Positions 1-7,114 of a DNA stretch of 13,777 nt are shown here, one piece after another. The position numbers and the translations under genes are program-made. Every line of letters begins with the position of its first letter. Position 1 is the first letter of the stretch. A model generated the notes under the pieces. It was not told the origin of the DNA and did not search any database. It was given only the letters and a program-made list of their open reading frames with translations. The stretch is from contig JAZDES010000160.1 of assembly GCA_043808585.1 (NCBI GenBank), positions 1 through 13,777 on the forward strand, read 5' to 3'. This DNA comes from CAYVMN01 sp043808585 (GTDB lineage Bacteria > Desulfobacterota > DSM-4660 > Desulfatiglandales > Desulfatiglandaceae).

Positions 1-74
1 TTAGGCCTAGAGGGGGAGTCATAAAGTCAGAGAAGAAATATCGTAACACTTTAGCGTTTTGAAAGAGAGGCCGA

Positions 75-94
75 GGACCGTGAGGGTCTTTTTT
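75..94 (+). terminator. Mirror copy of the terminator, plus strand
   Basis: GACC/GGTC around a GTGAG loop followed by six T residues, read on the plus strand. It is the same sequence as the minus-strand terminator, in opposite orientation. It would stop a rightward transcript entering from the left of the window, which would suggest a convergent neighbour outside the window. Confidence 0.4.
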
Positions 95-184
95 CTCTCC
101 CCTGCCTGGCAGAAACTGTATTTAAAGGTAAGGGGGCGTGCTCCCGATTACATCGGGATGAAGAATTTGGGTTACGTCCTTTGG

Positions 185-204
185 AAAAAAGACCCTCACG
201 GTCT
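185..204 (-). terminator. Probable intrinsic terminator of the ring-cleavage operon
   Basis: Read on the minus strand, AGACC pairs with GGTCT around a GTGAG loop and runs into six T residues. It lies about 90 bases after the stop codon of the last gene of the operon, where a terminator is expected. The stem is short (5 bp), so it may rely on the larger foldback around it. Confidence 0.5.
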
Positions 205-294
205 GTCATCTTACCCCTCAGTGTTTTCAAAGCGCTAAAGTGTTACGAAATATTCAGAATGGCGGCCAAGGGCTCATGTTAAATGGTTCCTTTA

Positions 295-1158
295 TCAAGA
301 ATCTTCATCATAGGTGTAAAAACCCTGTCCGGTCTTTTTCCCGAGCCTTCCGCCATCAACCATCCGCTTGAGGATCGGGGGAGGTGCGAACCTCGGATCT
401 TTTAGTCGATCATACAAAACAGATGTCAGGTGGAGGTGCTCATCCAGTCCCAAATGATCAATGAGGGTCAAAGGCCCGGTTGGGTATCCAAGTCCCATTC
501 GGAGGGCCGTATCCAGCCCCTCTTTATCAGCAAGGCCTTGGTCATAATAGCGGAGGGCCTGATTCATGTAAGGAACAAAGAGATAGTTGACGATAAAACC
601 AGGGGAGTCCTTGGCCACAACCGTCTCTTTGCCAATTTTTGCGCAGAAATCGACAGCCAGATCGATCACCTCCTGAGACGAGTCCAGGGACCTGACAACC
701 TCCACAAGCTTTACTTTATGGGGAGGTTTGAAAAAGTGCATTCCCAGGGTCCGTTGCGGGTTTTTGGCGGTCCTTCCGATTTCTGTGACCGAATAGCAGG
801 CCGTGCTCGTTGCGAGTACCGCCTCTCCCTTTATCAACGCCGAAACATGGGAAAAGATCTGCTTTTTGAGATCCAGATCCTCCGATACCGACTCAATGAC
901 CAGATCCGCATCCTTCAAGACGGTCATGTCGGTACTGAAGACCAATCGGTCCAGAATATTGTCCTTTTCTTCTTCTTTGATCGTGCCGGATCCTACGGCC
1001 TCGTCAAGAAACTTGTTCAATTCGTCTTTTCCCCTCTCGAGGACCTGTCCATCTGAACTCCAAACAGACACGTCATACCCTGCACCGGAGACCACATGAA
1101 CGATTCCGCTCCCCAATCCCTCAAACCCTGCAATGCCGACCTTCTCTATCTGCATCAT
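295..1158 (-). CDS. Divergent 3-hydroxyacyl-CoA dehydrogenase family protein (287 aa)
   Basis: The length and overall plan match the short, single-function 3-hydroxyacyl-CoA dehydrogenases: an N-terminal Rossmann domain (about 1-185) and a C-terminal helical domain ending in GKKTGQGFYTY. The catalytic His141 (GMHFF), Glu153 (LVEVV) and Asn191 (GFIVN) of the family are present. Two things are unusual. The nucleotide-binding loop reads GFEGLG (11-16) instead of GAGTMG, losing the second glycine. The usual NTS around residues 118-120 reads STA, so the conserved Asn and active-site Ser are replaced. It may therefore use its cofactor or substrate differently, or act in a complex with the intact paralogue 11 bases upstream. 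The start is one of two adjacent ATGs behind a clear GGGAGG site; the first is used here. It is the last gene of the operon, followed by a terminator-like hairpin. Confidence 0.85.
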   Translation of the reverse strand: MMQIEKVGIAGFEGLGSGIVHVVSGAGYDVSVWSSDGQVLERGKDELNKFLDEAVGSGTIKEEEKDNILDRLVFSTDMTVLKDADLVIESVSEDLDLKKQIFSHVSALIKGEAVLATSTACYSVTEIGRTAKNPQRTLGMHFFKPPHKVKLVEVVRSLDSSQEVIDLAVDFCAKIGKETVVAKDSPGFIVNYLFVPYMNQALRYYDQGLADKEGLDTALRMGLGYPTGPLTLIDHLGLDEHLHLTSVLYDRLKDPRFAPPPILKRMVDGGRLGKKTGQGFYTYDEDS

Positions 1159-1169
1159 GGTTTCCTCCC

Positions 1170-2051
1170 TTAAGCGCCGAACATCCCGGCCCCTTTGTAC
1201 GTGTAAAATCCTCTCCCAGTCTTCCGCCCCAGGTATCCGGCATCCACCATGCGTCTTACCAGAGGAGGTGGCCAGTATCGGGGGTCCTGGACCTGCTCAA
1301 ACAGGGCCAGCGATACCCTCAGCTGCGTATCCATCCCGATATAGTCCAGGAGTTCAAAGGGACCCATGGGATACCCCAACCCCAGTTTCACAGCCTTGTC
1401 GATATCCTCCACCGAGGCCAGTCCCTCTTCGTAGGCCCTGATACAGGCATTATTGAAGGCCACAATGAAGTGGTTCAGGATAAAGCCGGGGGTCTCTTTG
1501 GTGGTGATAAAGACCTGACCAAGCGCCTTACCGAATTCCATGGTCCTTTCATAGGTCTCATCGCTGGTCTGAAGTCCCCGGGTCACCTCGACCAGTTTCA
1601 TCACCTGGGCGGGGAGACAAAAGTGCATACCGATGGTTCGATCCGGTCTCCCGGAACCCGCTGCGATGGAGGTAATAGACAAGGTCGAGGTATTTGAGGC
1701 CAGGATGGTTTCGGGGGGGCATACCTCGTGTGCCCGGAAAAAGACCTGTTTTTTCAGCTCCAGATCCTCAAAGACGGCCTCGATAACAAAGCCGCAATCG
1801 GCCAGGTCCTCATAAGCCACCGTGCCGACCAGCTTCTCGGTCATGATCTCATCTTTTTGGTCTGCCGTCATCTTTCCTTTTTTCACACTCTTGGCAAAGA
1901 ATTTATCGATGAGGTCAAGGCCCTTGGCCAAGACCTCCTGATCTTTTTCAACAAGGATTGTCTTGAATCCTGCCCGAGCAGACACAATCGCTATGCCGGA
2001 TCCCATGGTCCCGGCCCCTAAAACCCCAACGCTCCTTGCTTCATCCGCCAT
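1170..2051 (-). CDS. 3-hydroxyacyl-CoA dehydrogenase (293 aa)
   Basis: Expected to oxidise an L-3-hydroxyacyl-CoA to the 3-ketoacyl-CoA with NAD+, in the cytoplasm. It has the canonical GAGTMG loop (12-17), NTS at 120-122, catalytic His143 (GMHF), Glu155 (LVEV) and Asn193 (GFILN), and ends with the family's GRKTGRGFYTY. The segment after the catalytic His is CLPAQVMK rather than the common FNPPHKMK, which may reflect a specialised acyl group. The start is the ATG at 2051, preceded by AAGGAG at good spacing. An open frame continues 53 codons further upstream, but those codons come from the palindromic repeat at 2108-2208 and give a spurious MSFPRKRESR N-terminus. It follows the acyl-CoA dehydrogenase gene after 180 bases and precedes a divergent paralogue after 11 bases. 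Confidence 0.92.
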   Translation of the reverse strand: MADEARSVGVLGAGTMGSGIAIVSARAGFKTILVEKDQEVLAKGLDLIDKFFAKSVKKGKMTADQKDEIMTEKLVGTVAYEDLADCGFVIEAVFEDLELKKQVFFRAHEVCPPETILASNTSTLSITSIAAGSGRPDRTIGMHFCLPAQVMKLVEVTRGLQTSDETYERTMEFGKALGQVFITTKETPGFILNHFIVAFNNACIRAYEEGLASVEDIDKAVKLGLGYPMGPFELLDYIGMDTQLRVSLALFEQVQDPRYWPPPLVRRMVDAGYLGRKTGRGFYTYKGAGMFGA

Positions 2052-2107
2052 GATCACTCCTTTTCTTCTTTTCCCTATTTGATGAATTCGTAAAAAGTCT
2101 CCAATGC

Positions 2108-2208
2108 CGTCACTCCCGCGGAGCCTGTCCTCTCGAAGGCGGGGAGCGGGAGTCCAGTCCCGCCAAATATAGGCGGGATTCCTGGATTCCCGCTTTCGCG
2201 GGAATGAC
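2108..2208. repeat. REP-like palindromic intergenic repeat
   Basis: The ends match as an inverted repeat (GTCACTCCCGCG at 2109-2120 against CGCGGGAATGAC at 2197-2208, 11 of 12). Inside are a perfect 7-bp hairpin with a four-base loop at 2187-2204 and another 7-bp hairpin at 2158-2178. Translated on the minus strand it starts MSFPRKRES, the signature of a dispersed non-coding repeat common in many proteobacterial genomes. It lies inside the operon between two genes and could influence mRNA stability or partial termination there. I see only this one copy in the window. Confidence 0.75.
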
Positions 2209-2231
2209 AAAAGGGGGCTATTAATGGGTTC

Positions 2232-3404
2232 TTACGAGACTATCCTATTCTTTTCGGTGAAATGCCTGCCGATGACGATCTTCTGAATCTGGCTCGTCCC
2301 TTCATAGATCTGTGTGATCTTTGAATCACGAAAGATCCTCTCTACCGGGTAGTCGCGGCAATAACCATAGCCGCCATGGATTTGAATTGCATCAGAAGCC
2401 ACCCTTTCAGCCACCTCTGAGGCCATTAGCTTGGCCATGGAGGCCTCAGCCGAAAAATCATCATAGCCAAGATCCATCAGTCTCGCGACATGGAGGACCG
2501 ATTGCCATGCCGCCTGAATCTGGGTGGCCATCTCGGCAATCATGAACTGAATCCCCTGATGCTCGATAATTCGCTTACCAAACTGGATTCGCTCGTTCGC
2601 ATAGGAAACCGCTGCATCAAAGGCCGCCTCAGCTACCCCTACCGCCTGAGCTGCGATATTCGGCCGGGAGTCATTCAGATAGGCCAGCAGGATCTTGAAT
2701 CCCTCGCCAGGGATGCCAATTAGATGATCAGCAGGTGCGTGAAGATCCTCTAAGACTATCCCGGCCGTACTGGATGCCCGAACCCCCAGCTTCTCCTCTT
2801 TCTTACCCACACTGAAACCGGGCATATCCTTGGTGACGACAAAAGGGCTGAGCCCCAATATCTTGTCATTTTCCTTAACCTTTAAGAAAACGCTGAAGAT
2901 GTCGGCCGCATCTCCGGTTGTTACAAAGGTCTTGGTTCCGTTGAGGAGATAGCCGTCCTTTGTCTTAACGGCGGTGGATCTCATGGCCTTGACATCAGAG
3001 CCCGCATGACTCTCCGTCATTGAAATGGCCCCCAGCGCTCCCCCCAGGAACATGGGGAGAAACTTCTCTTTCTGTTCATGGGTACCGAAATTCACGATGG
3101 GATAGCAACAATGGGAGGTTGTGGCAAAGATAATGCCCGTCGAGGGGCAGGCCTTGGAGATCTCTTTCAGTATCACCAGCCAGGCGGTCTTGGACACCGG
3201 GTTTCCACCATAGGCCTCGGGAATGAAAAGCCCGTTGAGACCAATCGAATTAATTTTCTCGATATTTTCCCAGGGAAACCGCTCCTCCTTATCCACTTCG
3301 GCACTCTTGGGACCAATCTCTTTCCGGCAGAGATCCTGAACGGTCTCCAGCAGAAGTTTTTCATCTTCATTCAGGGTTATCCCTTTTAAAAAGAAGTCTC
3401 TCAA
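2232..3404 (-). CDS. Acyl-CoA dehydrogenase (390 aa)
   Basis: An FAD-dependent acyl-CoA dehydrogenase of usual length that introduces an alpha,beta double bond and passes electrons to an electron-transfer flavoprotein. The MTESHAGSD motif in the middle domain, the RIQFGKRI helix, IHGGYGYCRDYPVERIFRD and IYEGTSQIQ near the C-terminus are all typical. The catalytic base is Glu368 in IYEGTSQ. The segment ACPSTGIIF resembles short-chain and butyryl-type enzymes and lacks the arginine of glutaryl-CoA dehydrogenases, so a decarboxylating glutaryl-CoA role is unlikely. In this operon it may desaturate an alicyclic carboxyl-CoA or a ring-opened dicarboxyl-CoA. The start is a TTG codon five bases after GGGAGG; no in-frame ATG lies nearby, so the ribosome site decides the start. 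It begins 16 bases after the stop of the SDR gene. Confidence 0.93.
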   Translation of the reverse strand: MRDFFLKGITLNEDEKLLLETVQDLCRKEIGPKSAEVDKEERFPWENIEKINSIGLNGLFIPEAYGGNPVSKTAWLVILKEISKACPSTGIIFATTSHCCYPIVNFGTHEQKEKFLPMFLGGALGAISMTESHAGSDVKAMRSTAVKTKDGYLLNGTKTFVTTGDAADIFSVFLKVKENDKILGLSPFVVTKDMPGFSVGKKEEKLGVRASSTAGIVLEDLHAPADHLIGIPGEGFKILLAYLNDSRPNIAAQAVGVAEAAFDAAVSYANERIQFGKRIIEHQGIQFMIAEMATQIQAAWQSVLHVARLMDLGYDDFSAEASMAKLMASEVAERVASDAIQIHGGYGYCRDYPVERIFRDSKITQIYEGTSQIQKIVIGRHFTEKNRIVS

Positions 3405-3420
3405 GTGAACCTCCCCTCCT

Positions 3421-4182
3421 TTACCAGGAGATCAATTGGCCGCCGTCAATGTAATATATGTGACCCGTAAGGTAATTGGATTCCTGGGAACACAAGAAGG
3501 CCACGAGGTAGCCCACCTCTTCCGGCTCCCCGACGCGTCTTGCTGGTATCCGGCGGAGGATGATCTTGCGGAGCTTTTCATCCTCCATGGCGGCCTTTGA
3601 GATGTCCGTCATAATATGCCCGGGGGCCACGGTATTTACCTGGATGTTGTGTCTGGCCCATTCCACTGCCAGGCATCGTGTCATCGCCTCAATGGCCCCC
3701 TTCGATACACAATAAGCGAGCTGCCTGGGGACACCCAGTTGACCCCAATAGGAACCGATATTGACGATCTTGCCGCCCCCCCTGGGAATCATCTGTCTGG
3801 CAACGTCCCTGGCTAGGGAAAACATGGGAAAGAAGTTGACTTCCATAACCTCAAGCATCTCCTGATCGCTGAGTTCCAGTGCATCCTTCTCCATGTGTAT
3901 GCCGGCATTGTTGATCAGGAAGTCGATTCCCCCGAACTCAGAGATGGAGCGTTTGAGAAGTTGCTCCCGGTCTGAAGGAGAAGCCACATCTGCCCTCACA
4001 GGTAGAGCCGTCCCTCCACCCTTTTCGATCTCGGAACATGCCTCCAGCAAAATGCTCTCATTTCTGGCGCAACATATGACCCGGACACCACTCTCGGACA
4101 AGACCGCTGCAATGGACTTCCCGATGCCTCTGCTCGCCCCTGTAACCAAAGCGTTTTTTCCTTCTAAGCCTGTTAGTCTCAT
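3421..4182 (-). CDS. Short-chain dehydrogenase/reductase (253 aa)
   Basis: A classical SDR with the TGASRGIG cofactor loop at 14-21, NNAG at 91-94 and the catalytic tetrad Asn116, Ser144, Tyr157 and Lys161 (YxxxK). The C-terminus YLTGHIYYIDGG is typical of FabG/BadH-like enzymes. After the second beta strand there is Arg40 and no Asp at the preceding position, which in this family favours NADP(H), although NAD use cannot be excluded. Next to a hydratase and a BadI-like hydrolase, the simplest role is oxidation of a 2-hydroxy ring carboxyl-CoA to the 2-keto compound, as BadH does in cyclohexanecarboxylate degradation. That assignment rests on context, not on diagnostic residues. The gene lies 9 bases after the hydratase stop, with only a weak ribosome site, so coupled translation is likely. 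Confidence 0.88.
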   Translation of the reverse strand: MRLTGLEGKNALVTGASRGIGKSIAAVLSESGVRVICCARNESILLEACSEIEKGGGTALPVRADVASPSDREQLLKRSISEFGGIDFLINNAGIHMEKDALELSDQEMLEVMEVNFFPMFSLARDVARQMIPRGGGKIVNIGSYWGQLGVPRQLAYCVSKGAIEAMTRCLAVEWARHNIQVNTVAPGHIMTDISKAAMEDEKLRKIILRRIPARRVGEPEEVGYLVAFLCSQESNYLTGHIYYIDGGQLISW

Positions 4183-4191
4183 GATCAGAAC

Positions 4192-4974
4192 TCATCTCCC
4201 CTTAAACTCTGGTTTTCTCTTTTCCACGAAGGCGGCCAGCCCCTCCTGGCCGTCTTCGGTATTATATGCGATGGTTCCAAGGTCGGCCTCCAGGACCAGG
4301 CCTTCCTTCAAGGGCACGTCCCGCCCCCTGAGCACGGCTTCCATGGCCAGAGAGATTGTGAGAGGGCTTTTCTCACAGAGCTGACCCGCCAGGCTCAGGC
4401 ATTCGTCTATCAGCTTCTCTTGCTCTACGACCTTATAGACGAGGCCAAGCTGTAAGGCCTCTTCTGCATTGATGGGCCTTCCTGTCAGGACCATTTGCAA
4501 GGCCTTTGCCTGGCCAACCATACGGGCCAGTCGCTGGGTTCCGCCATATCCGGGTATAAGGCCAAGGTTAATTTCAGGAAGACCGAGGCGTGCATTGGGT
4601 GAGGCAAGCCGGAACGTGCAGGCCAGGGCCATCTCCAGTCCCCCGCCCAGGGCATAGCCGTTGATGGCTGCGATGCTCGGCTTGCCAAGCCCTTCAAGGG
4701 TATTAAAAACCTCCTGGCCAAAAGCCATCCCCTGTTTCTGTTCGAGTATGTGACGTCCCCGAAGTTCTGGAATGTCCGCCCCCGCGCAAAAGGCCTTTTC
4801 TCCCCGGCCGGTAATAATCAGGACCCGCCTGTCAGTATCCCCTTTGAAGCGAAGAAAGGCCTCCTCCAGGCTATTGAGCAGTTCAAAATTGAGCGCGTTC
4901 AAGACCTCGGGCCGGGTGATGGTCAGGATCTCCACCTTATCCCTGCGTTCAATTGAGAGAGATTTATTGTCCAC
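4192..4974 (-). CDS. Enoyl-CoA hydratase, crotonase family (260 aa)
   Basis: Hydrates an alpha,beta-unsaturated acyl-CoA. Both catalytic glutamates of true hydratases are present: Glu114 in GGGLEMALAC and Glu134 in GLPEINLGLIPGYGGTQRL. The oxyanion-hole segments FCAGAD (62-67) and ALGGG (108-112) are also intact, and the length is the family norm. In the context of the adjacent SDR and BadI-like genes it could hydrate a cyclic 1-ene-carboxyl-CoA, as BadK does, or serve the later beta-oxidation steps. The start is a GTG codon six bases after AAGGAG. No ATG fits better, and the gap to the upstream stop is 26 bases. Confidence 0.92.
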   Translation of the reverse strand: MDNKSLSIERRDKVEILTITRPEVLNALNFELLNSLEEAFLRFKGDTDRRVLIITGRGEKAFCAGADIPELRGRHILEQKQGMAFGQEVFNTLEGLGKPSIAAINGYALGGGLEMALACTFRLASPNARLGLPEINLGLIPGYGGTQRLARMVGQAKALQMVLTGRPINAEEALQLGLVYKVVEQEKLIDECLSLAGQLCEKSPLTISLAMEAVLRGRDVPLKEGLVLEADLGTIAYNTEDGQEGLAAFVEKRKPEFKGR

Positions 4975-5000
4975 CTTCTTCTCCTTGCAATTAACCCATG

Positions 5001-5786
5001 CTATTTGTAAAAGTTTTCTTCGTTTGGGTCGCGTTTTTCATTAAATGACTGGGACAGCTCTTTGGCTTCTTTGGAGTCTAGATAATAAGATAGCAAAAGG
5101 TCATGGGCGACCCTGGTAAAACCGGCAACACCACTGTGCCTGGCGGTAAACGAGGCCTTGATGGCGTAGAGGGCCTGGGGGCCCCGCTTGATGAGTTGCT
5201 GGCACCATCGGTCTACCTCGGCTTCCAGTTGTTCATGCGGGACAACCACATTCACAAGTCCCATCTCAAGGGCCTCCTGGGCCGTATATTTCTTGTTAAG
5301 CATCCACATCTCTTTGGCCTTTTTCTTGCCGACCAGGTCTTCGAGGTACCAGGTCCCATACCCGGCGTCAAAGCTGCCCATCATCGGCCCCACCTGGCGA
5401 AATACAGATCGATCCGTGGCAATGGTAAAATCACAGACCACATGAAAGACATTGCCCCCTCCCACGGCAAAGCCGTCCACTGCGGCAATGACCGGCTTGG
5501 GATGCTTGTCTATAAGGTCATAGACGTCCATGACAGGAATGACCCCTTTGTAGGCAAAGGTCTTTTCGAGGTCTGACTTATCTCCCCCGATACAGAAGAA
5601 CTTTCCCCCGGCACCCGATATCACAACCACACGAACCGTATCATCTATCCGTGAATCTTCCAGGGCATCTTTCAGCTCGCGAAGGGTCTTTGCTCGAAAC
5701 ATGTTTGCCGCTTCAGGCCGGTTGATGGTGATCCTGGCCACCTTGTTCCTTTTATCGTAGAGAATATCTTCGTATCTATGTTCCAT
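5001..5786 (-). CDS. BadI/MenB-like ring-opening hydrolase (2-ketocyclohexanecarboxyl-CoA hydrolase type, 261 aa)
   Basis: A crotonase-fold protein of the MenB/BadI branch. The branch signatures are clear: FCIGGD at 64-69, GFAVGGGNVFHVVCD at 105-119, and FRQVGPMMGSFDAGYGT at 129-144, with the Asp140-Ala-Gly-Tyr-Gly segment that marks this subgroup in place of the LPE glutamate of ordinary hydratases. The C-terminus (FNEKRDPNEENFYK) also follows BadI closely. BadI opens the ring of 2-ketocyclohexanecarboxyl-CoA to pimeloyl-CoA; MenB runs the reverse Dieckmann-type chemistry to form naphthoyl-CoA. With a hydratase, SDR and acyl-CoA dehydrogenase following, and no menaquinone genes nearby, ring opening is the better guess. 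The substrate ring is unknown. I chose the ATG at 5786, six bases from GGAG, over the GTG one codon upstream. Confidence 0.87.
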   Translation of the reverse strand: MEHRYEDILYDKRNKVARITINRPEAANMFRAKTLRELKDALEDSRIDDTVRVVVISGAGGKFFCIGGDKSDLEKTFAYKGVIPVMDVYDLIDKHPKPVIAAVDGFAVGGGNVFHVVCDFTIATDRSVFRQVGPMMGSFDAGYGTWYLEDLVGKKKAKEMWMLNKKYTAQEALEMGLVNVVVPHEQLEAEVDRWCQQLIKRGPQALYAIKASFTARHSGVAGFTRVAHDLLLSYYLDSKEAKELSQSFNEKRDPNEENFYK

Positions 5787-5825
5787 CACCCTCTCCTTTC
5801 AATCCATATCAAATTCATCTCTGGG

Positions 5826-7025
5826 TTATCTGATAATTCCAGAACTTCTGAGTCTTTCAAGATCCTTCGAATCTAGCCCCAGCCATTCCCTGTACACCTC
5901 TGCGTCGTGTTCTCCAATCCGGGGGGGAGGTCTATGGGTCTGCTCTCGGGTATTACCCAATTTCCACGGGGAGCCAACCTGGGGGACCGTTCCCAGTCCC
6001 TCATCTTTCAAATCGAAAAACATCCCTCGGGATTGGATATGGGGGTCTGTCGCCACGCTGTCAATGTAATTGATCGGACCGCAGGGAACGCCGTTTTCCG
6101 ACAGATAATCAAACCAGTACTGGGTATCCTTTGTCACCAAGACCCCCTCTAATCTGCTGACAATCTCAGACCGATGGATCTTTCGGCTCTCATTGGTCCT
6201 GTAACGCTCCACATCTAAGAGCTCTTCGAGCCCAAGGAGTTTGCAGGCCCTCTCCCAGATGCGGTCATTTCCGATGCCCACGTTGAGATAGCCGTCTCTT
6301 GTTTGGATCGGCTGGTAGATGGCGATGGGCGAACTCCGGTTGGCATCAGGGCTGGGACGTTCGCCCGTTGCCAGATAACTCACCACCCTGGGGGTAACGA
6401 AAGAGACAATACTGTCCACAAGGCAGACATCTATGAAGTCGCCCAGGCCTGTGAAATTGCGTCTGTACAGGCACGAGACGATGGCAAAGCAGGCCTGATG
6501 GGCAGCCAGGATATCGCCGGCGGCTGTTCCCACTTTTTCCGGCTGGTCATTATCACCCGTGACGCCCATAACTCCGCCAATGCCTTCGGAGATGAGATCG
6601 TAGCAAAGGCGATACCTGTAAGGCCCTGTGTGTCCGAAGCCGGTGATAGAGCAATAAATAAGGGCAGGGTTCAGTTGTCTCAAGGTCTCATATGAAAGAT
6701 TCAACTTCTCCAGGGCCTTCAGTGCGAGGCTGACCACAAATACATCTGCCTTCTGAACGAGTTGTTTCAGGATCTCCATCCCTTTTGGGTCCCGGACATT
6801 CAGGGATATACCCCGCTTGTTTCGGTTGGCGCTCAGATACCATGGACTAGCCCCTTTATAAAAGGGCGGCCCCCAATATCGGCTATCATCTCCGCGGGTA
6901 GGCTCTTCAATCTTGACCACCTCCGCTCCCATGTCGCCCAAGAACATGGTGCAGAATGGGCCCGCATAGGAGGTTGTAAGATCCAGTACTCGTATGCCTT
7001 TCAATGGCAGTTCAGCATTATCCAT
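5826..7025 (-). CDS. Class III (CaiB/BaiF, formyl-CoA transferase family) CoA-transferase (399 aa)
   Basis: Transfers CoA between an acyl-CoA donor and a free carboxylate, a likely activation step for the pathway. The N-terminus PLKGIRVLDLT..YAGPFCTMFLGDMGAEVVKIE and the GTAAGDILAAHQA segment with catalytic Asp171 are typical, and the length is right for a full monomer. One oddity: the region that usually reads ENFRPG before the ALEKL helix is VVSLALK (98-103) here, so a normally conserved loop is replaced. As the first gene of the seven-gene minus-strand operon, it has a palindrome and a possible -10 box about 50 bases upstream. Its own ribosome site is weak. Substrate and CoA donor cannot be read from the sequence. 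Confidence 0.9.
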   Translation of the reverse strand: MDNAELPLKGIRVLDLTTSYAGPFCTMFLGDMGAEVVKIEEPTRGDDSRYWGPPFYKGASPWYLSANRNKRGISLNVRDPKGMEILKQLVQKADVFVVSLALKALEKLNLSYETLRQLNPALIYCSITGFGHTGPYRYRLCYDLISEGIGGVMGVTGDNDQPEKVGTAAGDILAAHQACFAIVSCLYRRNFTGLGDFIDVCLVDSIVSFVTPRVVSYLATGERPSPDANRSSPIAIYQPIQTRDGYLNVGIGNDRIWERACKLLGLEELLDVERYRTNESRKIHRSEIVSRLEGVLVTKDTQYWFDYLSENGVPCGPINYIDSVATDPHIQSRGMFFDLKDEGLGTVPQVGSPWKLGNTREQTHRPPPRIGEHDAEVYREWLGLDSKDLERLRSSGIIR

Positions 7026-7069
7026 CTATCGTACCCTATCGAAATATGTTGTCCTCTGATTCGTTCGCC

Positions 7070-7086
7070 TTCCTTATCATAAGGAA
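7070..7086. promoter_or_regulatory. 17-bp palindrome, probable operator of the ring-cleavage operon
   Basis: TTCCTTAT-C-ATAAGGAA is a perfect 8+1+8 inverted repeat centred 53 bases before the first codon of the CoA-transferase gene. It contains TATGAT (minus strand, 7081-7076), a good match to a -10 box, so a bound repressor would block the promoter directly. Size and symmetry fit a dimeric TetR-, GntR- or MarR-type regulator. No regulator gene lies in the window, and I find no second copy of the site here. Confidence 0.55.
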
Positions 7087-7114
7087 TATTCAATTTACAA
7101 GGAATAGATTACTA

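Larger units (their letters stand above)
41..248. repeat. Large foldback inverted repeat with nested arms
   Basis: The outer arms at 41-64 and 225-248 are inverted copies matching at 23 of 24 positions, and the single mismatch would be a G-U pair in RNA. The inner arms at 76-95 and 184-203 are a perfect 20-bp inverted match. The stretches between outer and inner arms (65-75 and 204-224) do not pair well. The central region 96-183 contains a further small hairpin, CCCGAT/ATCGGG at 143-157. No open reading frame of note lies in it. It could be a miniature foldback element or a duplicated terminator region at the 3' end of the minus-strand operon. I see no target-site duplication that would prove transposition. 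Confidence 0.75.

Noticed and set aside
430..1056. 208-codon plus-strand open frame opposite the hydroxyacyl-CoA dehydrogenase gene
   Set aside because: It is the antisense shadow of a clear enzyme gene, has no family features and no fitting ribosome site. The same holds for other long antisense frames such as 5103-5576 and 11790-12299.
2052..2210. N-terminal extension of the hydroxyacyl-CoA dehydrogenase (MSFPRKRES...)
   Set aside because: The extension is translated intergenic repeat. The family's N-terminus and a good ribosome site both place the start at 2051.
2232..3404. Acyl-CoA dehydrogenase as glutaryl-CoA dehydrogenase
   Set aside because: The arginine-containing substrate segment of glutaryl-CoA dehydrogenases is absent; the corresponding stretch (ACPSTGIIF) looks like the butyryl-type enzymes.
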